Assembly: GCA_016200785.1 (NCBI GenBank)
Contig: JACQED010000176.1
Span: 1 to 8,528, forward strand
Direction: 5' to 3'
DNA: 8,528 nucleotides
Source: Chloroflexota bacterium
Lineage (GTDB): Bacteria; Chloroflexota; Anaerolineae; Anaerolineales; JACQED01
Shown here: positions 1-7,700 of the stretch, piece by piece
Layout: each line of letters begins with the position of its first letter
Position numbering within the stretch: the first letter of the stretch is position 1
The notes under the pieces: model-generated
Databases searched by the model: none
Told to the model about the DNA's origin: nothing
The model's input: the letters and a program-made list of their open reading frames with translations, nothing else
Program-made: the position numbers and the translations under genes

Positions 1-321
1 ATGCGGGCGGGATGCTTTTGCGCGCATCCATATCTGTTGCGCCTGATGAACGTGGGCGAAGCACAGGCGCGTGAACATCGCGCAGCCGTGCGCGGAGGCG
101 ACAAGTCCGCCCTTCCCGGCGCGGTCCGTATGAGTTTCGGCCTGTACAACGACGAGCGCGACGTGGATGCGGCGGTCGAGGCGCTGGCAACGATTCGGGC
201 CGGTCGTGTTCGCGGCTGCTATCGACTCGACCCGGCCACCGGGGAGCACCTTCCGGAGGTCGCACCCTTCAATCTGGACGATCTCTTGCCGGCGGCACTG
301 CGGGCCGAGGCGAAGCAGTGA
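1..321 (+). CDS. Class-V aminotransferase (cysteine desulfurase/SufS-like), C-terminal fragment
   Basis: This is the last 106 codons of a PLP-dependent fold-type I aminotransferase; the 5' part, including the PLP lysine, lies outside the window. The ATG at base 1 is almost certainly internal, because the fragment opens inside a known motif. RAGCFCAHPY (residues 2-11) aligns with the RTGHHCAMPL segment of SufS, so Cys7 falls at the catalytic-cysteine position of group-II desulfurases. The segment AVRMSFGLYNDERDVDAAVEAL (split here as AVRMSFGLYN and DERDVDAAVEAL, about residues 41-62) is the typical C-terminal strand and helix of the class-V family. Substrate cannot be inferred: desulfurases and isopenicillin-N-epimerase-like enzymes share these features. 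It ends 77 bp before a decayed regulator and shows no obvious link to the downstream genes. The family is fairly certain; the specific function is not. Confidence 0.75.
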   Translation: MRAGCFCAHPYLLRLMNVGEAQAREHRAAVRGGDKSALPGAVRMSFGLYNDERDVDAAVEALATIRAGRVRGCYRLDPATGEHLPEVAPFNLDDLLPAALRAEAKQ

Positions 322-398
322 AGGCGTAAGCCAAGATAGACCCTTTTGGACAAAGGTGGCACTTGGGCCACAATGGTGGTTGAGCGCTGCCCGCGTCC

Positions 399-781
399 AT
401 GCCTATCCTCACCACCAAACTCTACCTCCCCCCGGCGCGCCCGACCCTCGTTCCGCGCCCGCGCCTCACCACGTGGCTCGCCGACGGTCTGGCCCGCCCG
501 CTCACCCTCCTCTCCGTACTGGCCGGGTTCGGCAAGACGGCGCTGGTGAGCGAGTGGCGCGCCGGAGCCGGGCGCGAATATCGTCTGGCCTGGCTGTCGC
601 TCGACCACGACGACAACGACCCCGTTCGATTCCTGACCTATCACATCGCCGCGCTGGCGACGTTGACAACCGACCTGGGCGAGAGTGCGATGGCCCTGCT
701 CCACTCCCCCCGGCCTCGCCGCCGAAAGCCGTCATCACCACTTTGCTGAATGACATCAGCGCCGTGCCAAATGATTTTGTC
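399..781 (+). pseudogene. MalT-like ATP-dependent LuxR-family regulator, N-terminal remnant (frameshifted and truncated)
   Basis: The first about 104 codons read like the start of large MalT/LuxR ATP-binding regulators: MPILTTKLYLPPARPTLVPR, then a P-loop with GFGKT at residues 43-47, then WLSLDHDDNDPVRFLTYHIA. Full family members are around 900 residues and end in a LuxR DNA-binding domain; nothing of that remains. Two lesions are visible. At a C6 run (706-711) the homologous frame moves: the 399 frame runs to a stop at 747-749, while the +2 frame resumes family-like sequence (AVITTLLNDISAVPNDFV) up to 781. There similarity stops abruptly and the frame ends at a TGA (794-796). The P-loop also departs from the usual APAGFGKT (VLAGFGKT). 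This is a relic, not a short functional gene. A sequencing error could explain the frameshift but not the missing body. Confidence 0.75.
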
Positions 782-927
782 ACATCGCGCGTGTGATATC
801 CGACACTATAACTGGCGGTGGCGCCGTGATAGGCTTAGGACAAATCCCATCCTCTCAGCCAGGATTCCTCGCGCCAGCAGATTGCCGCGTTCGAATTTCA
901 CGCCGATCCAAGCGGCCGCCGACCCCG

Positions 928-2463
928 ATGACCCGCTCTTGGCAGCACACGATCTCCCGCTCTCGAACTGACCTGTTGCGCTCGTTACGCCTGACGCTGT
1001 GGGCCGTGCCCATCCTGATGGCGGCAATTGGCGTGGCCTTCACCCTGTTCGAGAATTTTCGGCACGTCAACCATCCGTTCTGGCCGTGGCCGACAGTGCT
1101 TAGCTTGGTCGTGTTGGGTCTAATCGGGCCGGCGCTGTCGTGGATCAGCCTGCGTTGGGCCATCGGGACGGCCGAGGCCTATGTGGAATCGGAGACCCAA
1201 TTGACCCGGCGCAATGAACAACTGGCGGCCCTGAACACGCTGGCCATGGCTGCCAGCAGTTCGCTCGACCTGGAAAAGACGATCGCCACCGCGCTAGAAC
1301 AAACGATGGAGACGCTGGATGTCGCCGCCGGGATGGTCTTTCTCCAAGACGACAGCCGGTCGGGACTCCGGCTGGAGGCCCATCGCGGCATCTCGGTCGC
1401 CATGGCCCAGAAGGAAGCGCGCCTGGCACCCGGCCATTGCCTGTGCGGGCGGGCGGTGAAGACGCGCCAGGTATTATTTGCGGCGGACGTCGGTGACGAC
1501 CCGCGTTGCACATCCAATCTGTGTATTTGCGAAGGTTTCCGCTCAGTAGCCTGTGCGCCGCTGGAGGTCAAGGGGCAACTCGTCGGCCTCCTGCAACTGG
1601 CCAGCCCGCGCGTCGGGCACTTCAATGACGGCCAGCAGGATTTCGTCGCGGCGGTGGCCCGGCAGGTGAGCGTCTCCATCGAAAACGCGCGGCTGTACGA
1701 TACCGTCCGGGCGTTCAACGTGCACCTGGAGCAAAAGGTCAACCAGCGGACGCGCGAACTCGAATCGGCCCGGTGGGCGCTGGCCGAAAAAGCGCGGCAA
1801 TTACAGCGTCTGTTGAGCGAGTCGTACCGCATCCAAGAGGATACGCAGGCGCGCATTGCCCACGACATGCACGATGGCGTGACGCAGATGATCATCGGGG
1901 CGCTGTACGAAACCCAGGCGGCGCGGCAGGCGATGCTCGACGATCCCGACCGGGCCTCCGAAAACCTGGCCCGCGCCCAGCAACTACTCTCCGACGTCGA
2001 GATCGAAATCCGGCGCGTGATCTACGACCTGCACCCGCCGGTGCTCGACGCGATGGGGCTGGTGGTCGCCCTCAAGCGCTTCGCCACGACCTACACCGCC
2101 GCCTTCGACATTGATTGCCATGTTCAAGTGACCGGCCACCCGCGACGGTTGTCGCGCGAGACCGAGATCGCCATCTATCGTATCATCCAGGCGGCCTTGC
2201 ACAACGTGGCCTCGCACGCCAGGGCCGGCCGGGCGCAGGTGAGTTTCGACTTTGGCGCGGCGTTGCTGCAAGTGATCGTCGAAGACAACGGAATCGGGTT
2301 CGATCCCGAAGCCGCCATCAATATTCCCGGCGAGCATCTGGGACTCATCGGCATGAAAGAGCGGGCCGAAGGCTTGGGCGCCACGCTGAGAGTGATCTCC
2401 ACAGCTGGACGGGGCGCGAGGGTCGAGCTGAGATTGCCGTCACCGGCGTATCTGGATGATTAG
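928..2463 (+). CDS. Membrane sensor histidine kinase, cysteine-rich GAF domain plus HisKA_3/HATPase (NarL-partner type)
   Basis: A 511-residue sensor kinase when started at ATG 928. Two hydrophobic helices (about 20-41 and 53-78) suggest a short membrane anchor with little extracellular sensing loop. A GAF domain follows (about 115-256), then a coiled coil (about 258-305), a HisKA_3 dimerisation domain with AHDMHDGVTQ (311-320; phosphoacceptor His315), and an ATPase domain with N-box HNVASHARAG (425-434), G1 VEDNGIGFD (451-459) and GLIGMKERAEGLGA (472-485). The GAF holds Cys171, 173, 194, 199, 201 and 209, suggesting redox or metal sensing. Its stop lies inside the response-regulator gene (8-nt overlap), so the pair is probably translationally coupled. 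A GTG at 793 would add 45 low-complexity, Arg/Pro-rich residues without domain similarity, so 928 is preferred; neither start has a clear Shine-Dalgarno. The signal and target genes are unknown. Confidence 0.88.
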   Translation: MTRSWQHTISRSRTDLLRSLRLTLWAVPILMAAIGVAFTLFENFRHVNHPFWPWPTVLSLVVLGLIGPALSWISLRWAIGTAEAYVESETQLTRRNEQLAALNTLAMAASSSLDLEKTIATALEQTMETLDVAAGMVFLQDDSRSGLRLEAHRGISVAMAQKEARLAPGHCLCGRAVKTRQVLFAADVGDDPRCTSNLCICEGFRSVACAPLEVKGQLVGLLQLASPRVGHFNDGQQDFVAAVARQVSVSIENARLYDTVRAFNVHLEQKVNQRTRELESARWALAEKARQLQRLLSESYRIQEDTQARIAHDMHDGVTQMIIGALYETQAARQAMLDDPDRASENLARAQQLLSDVEIEIRRVIYDLHPPVLDAMGLVVALKRFATTYTAAFDIDCHVQVTGHPRRLSRETEIAIYRIIQAALHNVASHARAGRAQVSFDFGAALLQVIVEDNGIGFDPEAAINIPGEHLGLIGMKERAEGLGATLRVISTAGRGARVELRLPSPAYLDD

Positions 2464-3100
2464 TCCTATTCGCGTTCTCATCGTTGACGATCACCCCGTC
2501 GTTCGGCACGGCCTGCGGAGTCTGCTGGCCGGGCATCCCGATCTCGAAGTGGTCGGCGAGGCCGAAAACGGGGCCGAGGTGATCCCGTTTCTGACGAGTC
2601 ACGAGACGGACGTGATTCTGCTCGACATCCAGATGAAGGGCCAGAGCGGCATCGAGATCGCGCGCCGGGTGCGGCGCACGAATCCAGGCGTCAGGATCAT
2701 CGTCCTCACCACCTACGACGACGAGTCGTATTTGCACGAGGCCCTGGAGGCGGGCGTGCATGGCTTCCTGCTCAAGAGTGTGTCGCACGAGAGCCTGCCC
2801 GACTCGATCCGGGCGGTGATGCGCGGCGAACGGTTGTTGAGCCCGTCGCTCGTCACCACCGTCGTGTCGAACTATCAGACGTTGGCTCAGGAACAGGCCC
2901 GGCGCGAGGCCGGGCTGACCGCCGAGGAGTTACAGGTGCTGGCCGCGATTGCCGGTGGGGCCAGCAACAAGGACGTCGCCGAACGATTCTACTGGAGCGA
3001 GGCGACGGCCAAGCGCAGAGTGCAGGACATATTGGAGAAGATGGGCGCGTCCAGCCGGACGCAGGCCATTGCCGAAGCGGTGAGGCGGGGGTGGATTTAG
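2456..3100 (+). CDS. NarL/FixJ-type response regulator (REC + LuxR HTH)
   Basis: A 214-residue two-component response regulator. The receiver domain (about 5-122) has the acidic pair Asp11/Asp12 (VDDHP), phosphoacceptor Asp57 (LLDIQM), Thr85 and Lys107 (FLLKS), all the residues needed for phosphotransfer. The LuxR-type helix-turn-helix covers about 152-214 (GLTAEELQVLAAIAGGASNK onward). Its recognition part, SEATAKRRVQDILEKMGA, differs from the common S-x-x-TVKxHv form, with Ala for Val and Arg-Arg where Asn/Thr-His is usual, so DNA specificity is hard to guess. The ATG overlaps the kinase stop by 8 nt, making the kinase the obvious partner. Stem-loops and a terminator follow within 110 bp, separating it from the hdr genes. 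It may still control them by position, but nothing in the sequence proves this. Confidence 0.93.
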   Translation: MISPIRVLIVDDHPVVRHGLRSLLAGHPDLEVVGEAENGAEVIPFLTSHETDVILLDIQMKGQSGIEIARRVRRTNPGVRIIVLTTYDDESYLHEALEAGVHGFLLKSVSHESLPDSIRAVMRGERLLSPSLVTTVVSNYQTLAQEQARREAGLTAEELQVLAAIAGGASNKDVAERFYWSEATAKRRVQDILEKMGASSRTQAIAEAVRRGWI

Positions 3101-3114
3101 TCTGACCCGTTAGG

Positions 3115-3155
3115 CTCCGAACCTGACCCGGACGGGAATTGTCCGGGCGCCGGAG
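3115..3155 (+). other. Compound stem-loop downstream of the response regulator
   Basis: A perfect 7-bp stem, CCCGGAC (3127-3133) with GTCCGGG (3141-3147), closes a 7-nt loop. An outer 5-bp stem, CTCCG (3115-3119) with CGGAG (3151-3155), encloses it across an asymmetric internal loop. No T tract follows, so it is not a terminator by itself. It may stabilise the 3' end of the kinase-regulator transcript or act with the hairpin that begins 14 nt later. Pairing was done by hand; no energy was calculated. Confidence 0.5.
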
Positions 3156-3168
3156 AAATCGTAAAGTG

Positions 3169-3207
3169 AGACAGGTGGCCTTCGCGCTACCTGTCTTCTT
3201 TTGTTTT
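3169..3207 (+). terminator. Rho-independent terminator of the two-component operon
   Basis: The 11-bp stem pairs AGACAGGTGGC (3169-3179) with GCTACCTGTCT (3186-3196), with one G-T wobble and a 6-nt loop CTTCGC. It is followed directly by a T-rich tract (3197-3207, TCTTTTGTTTT). It lies 69 bp after the response-regulator stop and 19 bp before the hdrC start. This placement makes hdrCBA a separate transcription unit or one expressed by read-through. Confidence 0.82.
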
Positions 3208-3225
3208 CCGACCGGGAATCTCCGA

Positions 3226-3762
3226 ATGGCCTTCCGACACGAGATCGAAGCCCTCAGCGGCCACGCTGCACGCGTCAACCTGTGTTTTCAATGCAGCAAA
3301 TGCTCGGCCGGCTGCCCGCTGGCGGACAAGATGGATCTCCAACCGGCGCAGGTGATGCACAGCATCCGGCTGGGCCGCGAAGAGGCGGTGCTCAACAGCC
3401 GCGCCATCTGGCTGTGTCTGGGCTGTGAGACCTGCTCGGCCCGCTGCCCGCAACAGGTGGAACCGGCGGCGGCGATGAACGCGGCGCGCATCATCGCCTT
3501 GCGCCGGGGCATCAAGCCGAGCGTCAAAGAGATCGGCGTCTATTACCGGGGCTTTGTGGACAACATGCGACTGAACGGAAAGATTCACGACGCCTCGGTA
3601 GCCGGCATCACTCAGTTGCTGACCGGCCAATTGATCGAGAGCCTGCCGCTGGCGTGGAAACTGGTGGTGCGCGGGCGAGTCAAACCGCCGCCTCTGCCGC
3701 TGGGGGGTGGGAGGTTCCGAAGGTTGTATAACAACGTTTTGGCCAAAGAGAAAGGCCATTGA
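3226..3762 (+). CDS. hdrC: Heterodisulfide reductase subunit C-like protein (two [4Fe-4S])
   Basis: A 178-residue HdrC-like electron-transfer subunit, close in size to methanogen HdrC. It carries two CX2CX2CX3CP motifs: Cys20/23/26/30 (CFQCSKCSAGCP) and Cys64/67/70/74 (CLGCETCSARCP), each expected to bind a cubane [4Fe-4S] cluster. In known Hdr complexes HdrC relays electrons from the HdrA flavin and clusters to HdrB. The C-terminal part (about 100-178) is helical and basic, with no membrane anchor, which fits a soluble complex. ATG 3226 is preferred: it has a GGGAA sequence 7 nt upstream, and a longer version from TTG 3139 would begin inside the upstream stem-loop and run through the terminator. 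The stop (3760-3762) overlaps the first base of a palindromic repeat. hdrB follows after 84 bp. Confidence 0.9.
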   Translation: MAFRHEIEALSGHAARVNLCFQCSKCSAGCPLADKMDLQPAQVMHSIRLGREEAVLNSRAIWLCLGCETCSARCPQQVEPAAAMNAARIIALRRGIKPSVKEIGVYYRGFVDNMRLNGKIHDASVAGITQLLTGQLIESLPLAWKLVVRGRVKPPPLPLGGGRFRRLYNNVLAKEKGH

Positions 3763-3829
3763 ACCGCGAAGCCGCGAAGAACGCAAAGGAAATCAAAGAA
3801 GGCTTCGCGCGCTTTGCGTCTTAGCGGTT
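3762..3829. repeat. Palindromic (MITE/REP-like) intergenic repeat between hdrC and hdrB
   Basis: A 68-bp element has imperfect terminal inverted repeats. The left end AACCGCGAAGCCGCGAAG (3762-3779) matches the reverse complement of the right end (3812-3829), AACCGCTAAGACGCAAAG, at 15 of 18 positions. Inside are related purine-rich units (AACGCAAAGG, AATCAAAGAAGG) and a GGCTTCGCGCGC segment. It begins on the last base of the hdrC TGA and ends just before GAGGA (3830-3834), the probable hdrB ribosome binding site. It fills almost the whole spacer. It encodes no transposase, so it would be a non-autonomous or structural repeat. From memory, elements of this AACCGCnAAGnCGC type are common in environmental genomes; no search was made. 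Confidence 0.65.
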
Positions 3830-3846
3830 GAGGAATCTGGCTTCCA

Positions 3847-4737
3847 ATGAGATACGGCTACTACCCCGGTTGCTCCCTCGAAGGCATCAGCGTCGAATAC
3901 GACGAGTCCATGCGCCGCCTGTTCGAGCGGCTGGAGGTGACCATCGAGGATTTGCCTGACTGGATCTGTTGTGGCACGCTGGCCGCGCCCTCGCTCTCTC
4001 CGTTGCTCGGCCTCGCCACGCCGTTGTGGAATGTGGCGCGGGCGAAGCGGGAAGGCTACGACCGGCTGATCGCGCCGTGCAGCGCGTGCCTCTATCACTT
4101 CAAGCACGCCGCGAAGCGCGTCGCCGAAAACGCTGCCCTGCGCGCCGAAGTCGAAGCCGTGCTCGAAATGCCGCTGGCCGCGCCGCCGCCGATCATTCAC
4201 CCTCTCGAACTCCTGGCTGCCGACGCATTCGAACCGCGCATCCGGGGTTCCGTCCAGCGCGATCTTTCCGATCTGAAAGTCGTGTGCTACTACGGCTGCC
4301 ACATCTCCCGCCCGGCGGCGGTGATGCAGTTCGACGATCCAGAGAACCCGCAGAGCATGGATCGCCTGCTGAGTTGGGTCGGCGTTCAGGTGCTCGACTG
4401 GCCGGGCAAGGTGGACTGCTGCGGCGCGCACTTCAGCATGATCAAGCCCGGCATCGTGGTGGACTTGTGCGCGCGGCTGTTCGAGGCGGCGCTAGAGGCC
4501 GGCGCGGACGCGATCGTCGTCGCCTGCCCGATGTGCCATGCCAACCTCGACACGCGGCAGGACGAAATCGCCGCAAAACTCAGCTGGCCGTTGCGAATGC
4601 CCGTGCTCTACTTCTCGCAGGTGTTGGGCTATGCGATGGGATTGCCGGCAGAGAGGCTGGGCTTCCAGCGGCACATCGTGGACCCGGTGCCCTTGATGGT
4701 GGCGAAGTGCCAGCAAAGGATGAAGGATGAAGGCTGA
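3847..4737 (+). CDS. hdrB: Heterodisulfide reductase subunit B-like protein (two CCG domains)
   Basis: A 296-residue HdrB-like subunit of normal family length. Both cysteine-rich CCG motifs are complete: Cys9-X31-Cys41-Cys42-X35-Cys78-X2-Cys81, and Cys151-X39-Cys191-Cys192-X34-Cys227-X2-Cys230. In methanogen HdrB these ligate two noncubane [4Fe-4S] clusters that reduce the CoM-S-S-CoB disulfide. In bacteria lacking that disulfide the acceptor is unknown; a protein or low-molecular-weight disulfide is one option. ATG 3847 starts the expected MRYGYYPGCS N-terminus, with GAGGA 12 nt upstream (a rather long spacing). The C-terminal residues RMKDEG and the stop codon are encoded by a heptamer repeat, so the original C-terminus may have been replaced. 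It sits between hdrC and hdrA and is expected to bind HdrC. Confidence 0.92.
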   Translation: MRYGYYPGCSLEGISVEYDESMRRLFERLEVTIEDLPDWICCGTLAAPSLSPLLGLATPLWNVARAKREGYDRLIAPCSACLYHFKHAAKRVAENAALRAEVEAVLEMPLAAPPPIIHPLELLAADAFEPRIRGSVQRDLSDLKVVCYYGCHISRPAAVMQFDDPENPQSMDRLLSWVGVQVLDWPGKVDCCGAHFSMIKPGIVVDLCARLFEAALEAGADAIVVACPMCHANLDTRQDEIAAKLSWPLRMPVLYFSQVLGYAMGLPAERLGFQRHIVDPVPLMVAKCQQRMKDEG

Positions 4738-4768
4738 ATCGTTTCTTCTGCCTTCATCCTTCAGCCTT
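4716..4768. repeat. Inverted heptamer repeat forming a long hairpin across the hdrB stop codon
   Basis: The arms 4716-4738 and 4746-4768 pair at 21 of 23 positions, with mismatches A4720/G4764 and T4735/T4749, around a 7-nt loop (4739-4745). The core is GAAGGATGAAGGCTGAA against TTCTGCCTTCATCCTTC. Each arm is built from heptamers (GATGAAG/CTTCATC, and the variant GCTGAAG). The left arm codes for the last residues of hdrB and its TGA. The right arm ends 22 bp before the hdrA start. The hairpin lacks a T tract, so it is more likely an mRNA-stability or attenuation element, or a selfish repeat, than a terminator. Confidence 0.75.
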
Positions 4769-4778
4769 CACTTGCGCT

Positions 4779-4783
4779 GGAAG
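4779..4783 (+). promoter_or_regulatory. Ribosome binding site of hdrA
   Basis: GGAAG lies 7 nt before ATG 4791. This favours that ATG over the second in-frame ATG at 4797, which would be 13 nt away. Confidence 0.55.
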
Positions 4784-4790
4784 CCGCATT

Positions 4791-7700
4791 ATGAACATGC
4801 CTATCAGTGACTTCCCCTCTTCCCTTAGCCAAAACGGGCGGCCTGTCGGCGCGGTGATGGTCGTCGGCGGCGGGGTTGCCGGGATGCAGGCCAGCCTCGA
4901 CCTGGCCGACGCCGGATTCAAGGTGTATCTGGTAGAAAAAGAGCCGGCGATCGGCGGGCACATGGCCGCGCTCGACAAGACCTTCCCCACCAATGACTGC
5001 GCCATGTGCACCATCAGCCCGCGGCTGGTGGCGACCGCCGGGCATCGCAACATCACTGTGTTGACCGACACAGAACTTCTGAAACTCGATGGCGAAGCCG
5101 GGCATTTCACCGCCACCGTCCGGCGCAACCCGCGCTACATTGACGTGACGAAGTGTACCGCCTGCGGCGACTGCGCCGCCGTCTGCCCGATTGTCGTGAC
5201 CGACCGCTTCAACGGCGGGCTGAATCAGCGCAAGGCCGCCTACAAGTTGTACCCGCAGGCCGTACCCAACGCCTTCGCGATTGAGAAGAAGGGCATCGCG
5301 CCGTGCCGCGACGCCTGCCCCGCCGGCCAGCGCGCGCAAGGCTACATCGCATTGATCCGCGAAGGACGCTACGCCGATGCGTTGAGAGTTATCAAAGAGG
5401 ACAATCCCTTCCCCGGCATTTGCGGGCGTATCTGCAATCACCGCTGTGAGACGGCCTGCAACCGGAATCTGGTTCCTCCGGGCGAGCCGGTCTCCATCGC
5501 CGCGCTCAAGCGCTTCGTCACCGATCAGGTCTATGCCCAACCCTACGCCGCGCCGCAGCCCGCCCCGCGCAAGTACGAGGAGCGCGTCGCCATTATCGGC
5601 GCGGGGCCGTGTGGGCTGACCGCCGCGAAAGACCTGGTGCTGGCCGGGTACGGCGTGACGGTGTTCGAGGCCCTGCCGGTGGCCGGCGGCATGTTGCGCG
5701 TGGGCGTGCCCGAATATCGCCTGCCGACCTCCATCATCAACCGCGAGGTGCAGGAGATTATTGACCTCGGCGTGGAATTGCGGCTGAACACGCCGGTCGA
5801 GAATCTGGACGACGTATTTGCCCAGGGGTTCAGCGCCGTGTTGATCTCAGTCGGCGCGCACGAGGGCAAACGGCTCCCCATCCCTGGCGCGGATCATCCC
5901 GAAGTGCTGATCAACACTCGTTTCCTGCGGGATGTGCGTCTGGGCAACGGCTCGAACCTAAAGGGCCACCGGGTGCTGGTGCTGGGCGGCGGCAACGTGG
6001 CCATGGACTGCGCCCGCACCGCCGTGCGCCTGGACGCGAAGCAGGTGGATGTGGCCTGCCTCGAGTCGCGTGAGGTCATGCCTGCGGCCCGGCATGAGAT
6101 CCAAGAGGCCGAAGAGGAAGGCATCACCCTGTACCCCGGCCGTTCCTTCACCCGTATTCTCAGCGCCGACGGGCGTATCACCGGCGTCGAAGCCGTGAAG
6201 GTCAGTTTCATGCGCTTTGAGCCGGACGGCGCGCTGACGCTGGAAACGGCGCCGGACAGCGAACACATTCTGGCGTGCGACACCGTGATCTTCGCCATCG
6301 GCCAGCGCGCCGGACTGGCGTTCATCCCGGAGGATGCGGGCGTGGGGATCACCCGGCGAGGGTCCGTGGCCGTCAACCCCAACACATTCGCCGCCAGCCG
6401 GCCCGGCGTATTCGCTGCCGGCGATGCCACCGGCGGCACGGCCTTCGTGATCGAGGCCGTGGCCTCCGGGCACAAGGCTGCCGAGAATATCCGCAAATAC
6501 CTGCGCGGCGAACGTCTGGAGTCGCGCCGCCATCCCGAGCTGCCGGTCGTGCGCCTGTCCCCGACCGAAGTCGCCGTCCGTATTCGGCGCGGCGACATCG
6601 AAGTCAAGCCGCGCGTGCGGATGGCGGCGCTGGACGGCGGAGCACGCCGCCGTTCGTTCGAGGAAGTGAACCTGGGCTACACCGAAGAAGAGGCGCGGGC
6701 CGAGGCCGCGCGCTGTCTCCAGTGCGGCGTGTGCTCGGAGTGTCTGTCGTGCTACTACAAGTGCGCCGCCGGCGCGATCGACCACAACCAGGTCGCGCGT
6801 GTCGAAAAGATCGAGGTTGGCGCGATGATCCTGGCCTCCGGCTTTGAACTGTACGACGCGCATCTGGCGGGCGAATATGGGCTGGGCCGCTTCCCCAACG
6901 TCGTCACCAGCCAGCAGTACGAACGCATCCTGTCTCCGACTGGGCCATACGGTGGCCACCTCAAGCGCCCGTCCGACGGGCACGAGCCGAAACGCATCGC
7001 CTGGATTCAGTGCGTCGGATCGCGCCGCGCCGATCGCAACTGGTGCTCGGCGGTCTGCTGTATGTACGCCACCAAGCAGACTCTCATCACGCAAGAGCAC
7101 GCGCCAGCAACGGGGTGCACCATCTTCTACATTGACTTTCGCGCCTACGGCAAAGGCTTCGACGCCTACTACGAACGCGCCCGCGCCTCCGGTGTGCGTT
7201 ACTTGCGAGCGATGCCGTCCGCCATCAAGCAGGACCCGGCCACCGGGAATCTCGAAATCCATTACAGCCTCCCCGACGGGCAGGGCGTGACTGAAACCTT
7301 CGATCTGGTCGTGCTCTCGGTCGGTCTGCAAGCGCCGGGGGGCATGACGAGGCTGGCCGGTGAGCTGGGCGTGGGCCTGACCGCCGACGGTTTCTGCCAA
7401 ACGACTAATCTGTCGCCGTTGAATACGACGCGCGACGGTGTGTATGTTTGCGGCCCATTTGCCGAGCCGAAGGACATCCCCGAAACGGTGATGTCGGCCA
7501 GCGCCGCCGCCGCCCGCGCGATGACTCTGCTGGCCGAGGCCCGCCACACGCTCGTCCGGCCCAAAGAGTATCCGCCGGAACTGGACGTGACCGGCCAGGA
7601 GCCGCGCGTGGGCGTCTTCGTCTGCCACTGCGGGACGAACATCGCCGGAGTGGTAGATGTGGCCGCCGTGACCGAATACGCCAGGTCGTTGCCGAACGTC

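Noticed and set aside
342..371. Small hairpins before the regulator remnant (CCTTT/AAAGG and GTGGC/GCCAC)
   Set aside because: Both are 5-bp stems that share bases and cannot form together; there is no T tract, so they are not supported as a terminator.
777..812. Kinase promoter with TTGTCA (777-782) and TATAAC (807-812)
   Set aside because: The spacer is 24 bp, too long for a standard sigma-70 promoter, and no better -35 box is seen at 17 bp.
793..927. Kinase start at GTG 793
   Set aside because: The extra 45 residues are Arg/Pro-rich and without hydrophobic or domain character; ATG 928 lies just before the first membrane helix. It cannot be fully excluded.
3139..3225. Extended hdrC N-terminus from TTG 3139
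   Set aside because: That segment contains the stem-loop and the intrinsic terminator, and HdrC homology begins only at about 3226.
3187..4716. Minus-strand open frames opposite hdrC and hdrB (up to about 212 codons)
   Set aside because: The + strand frames contain full sets of Fe-S motifs; the opposite frames are Arg/His-rich with no family features.
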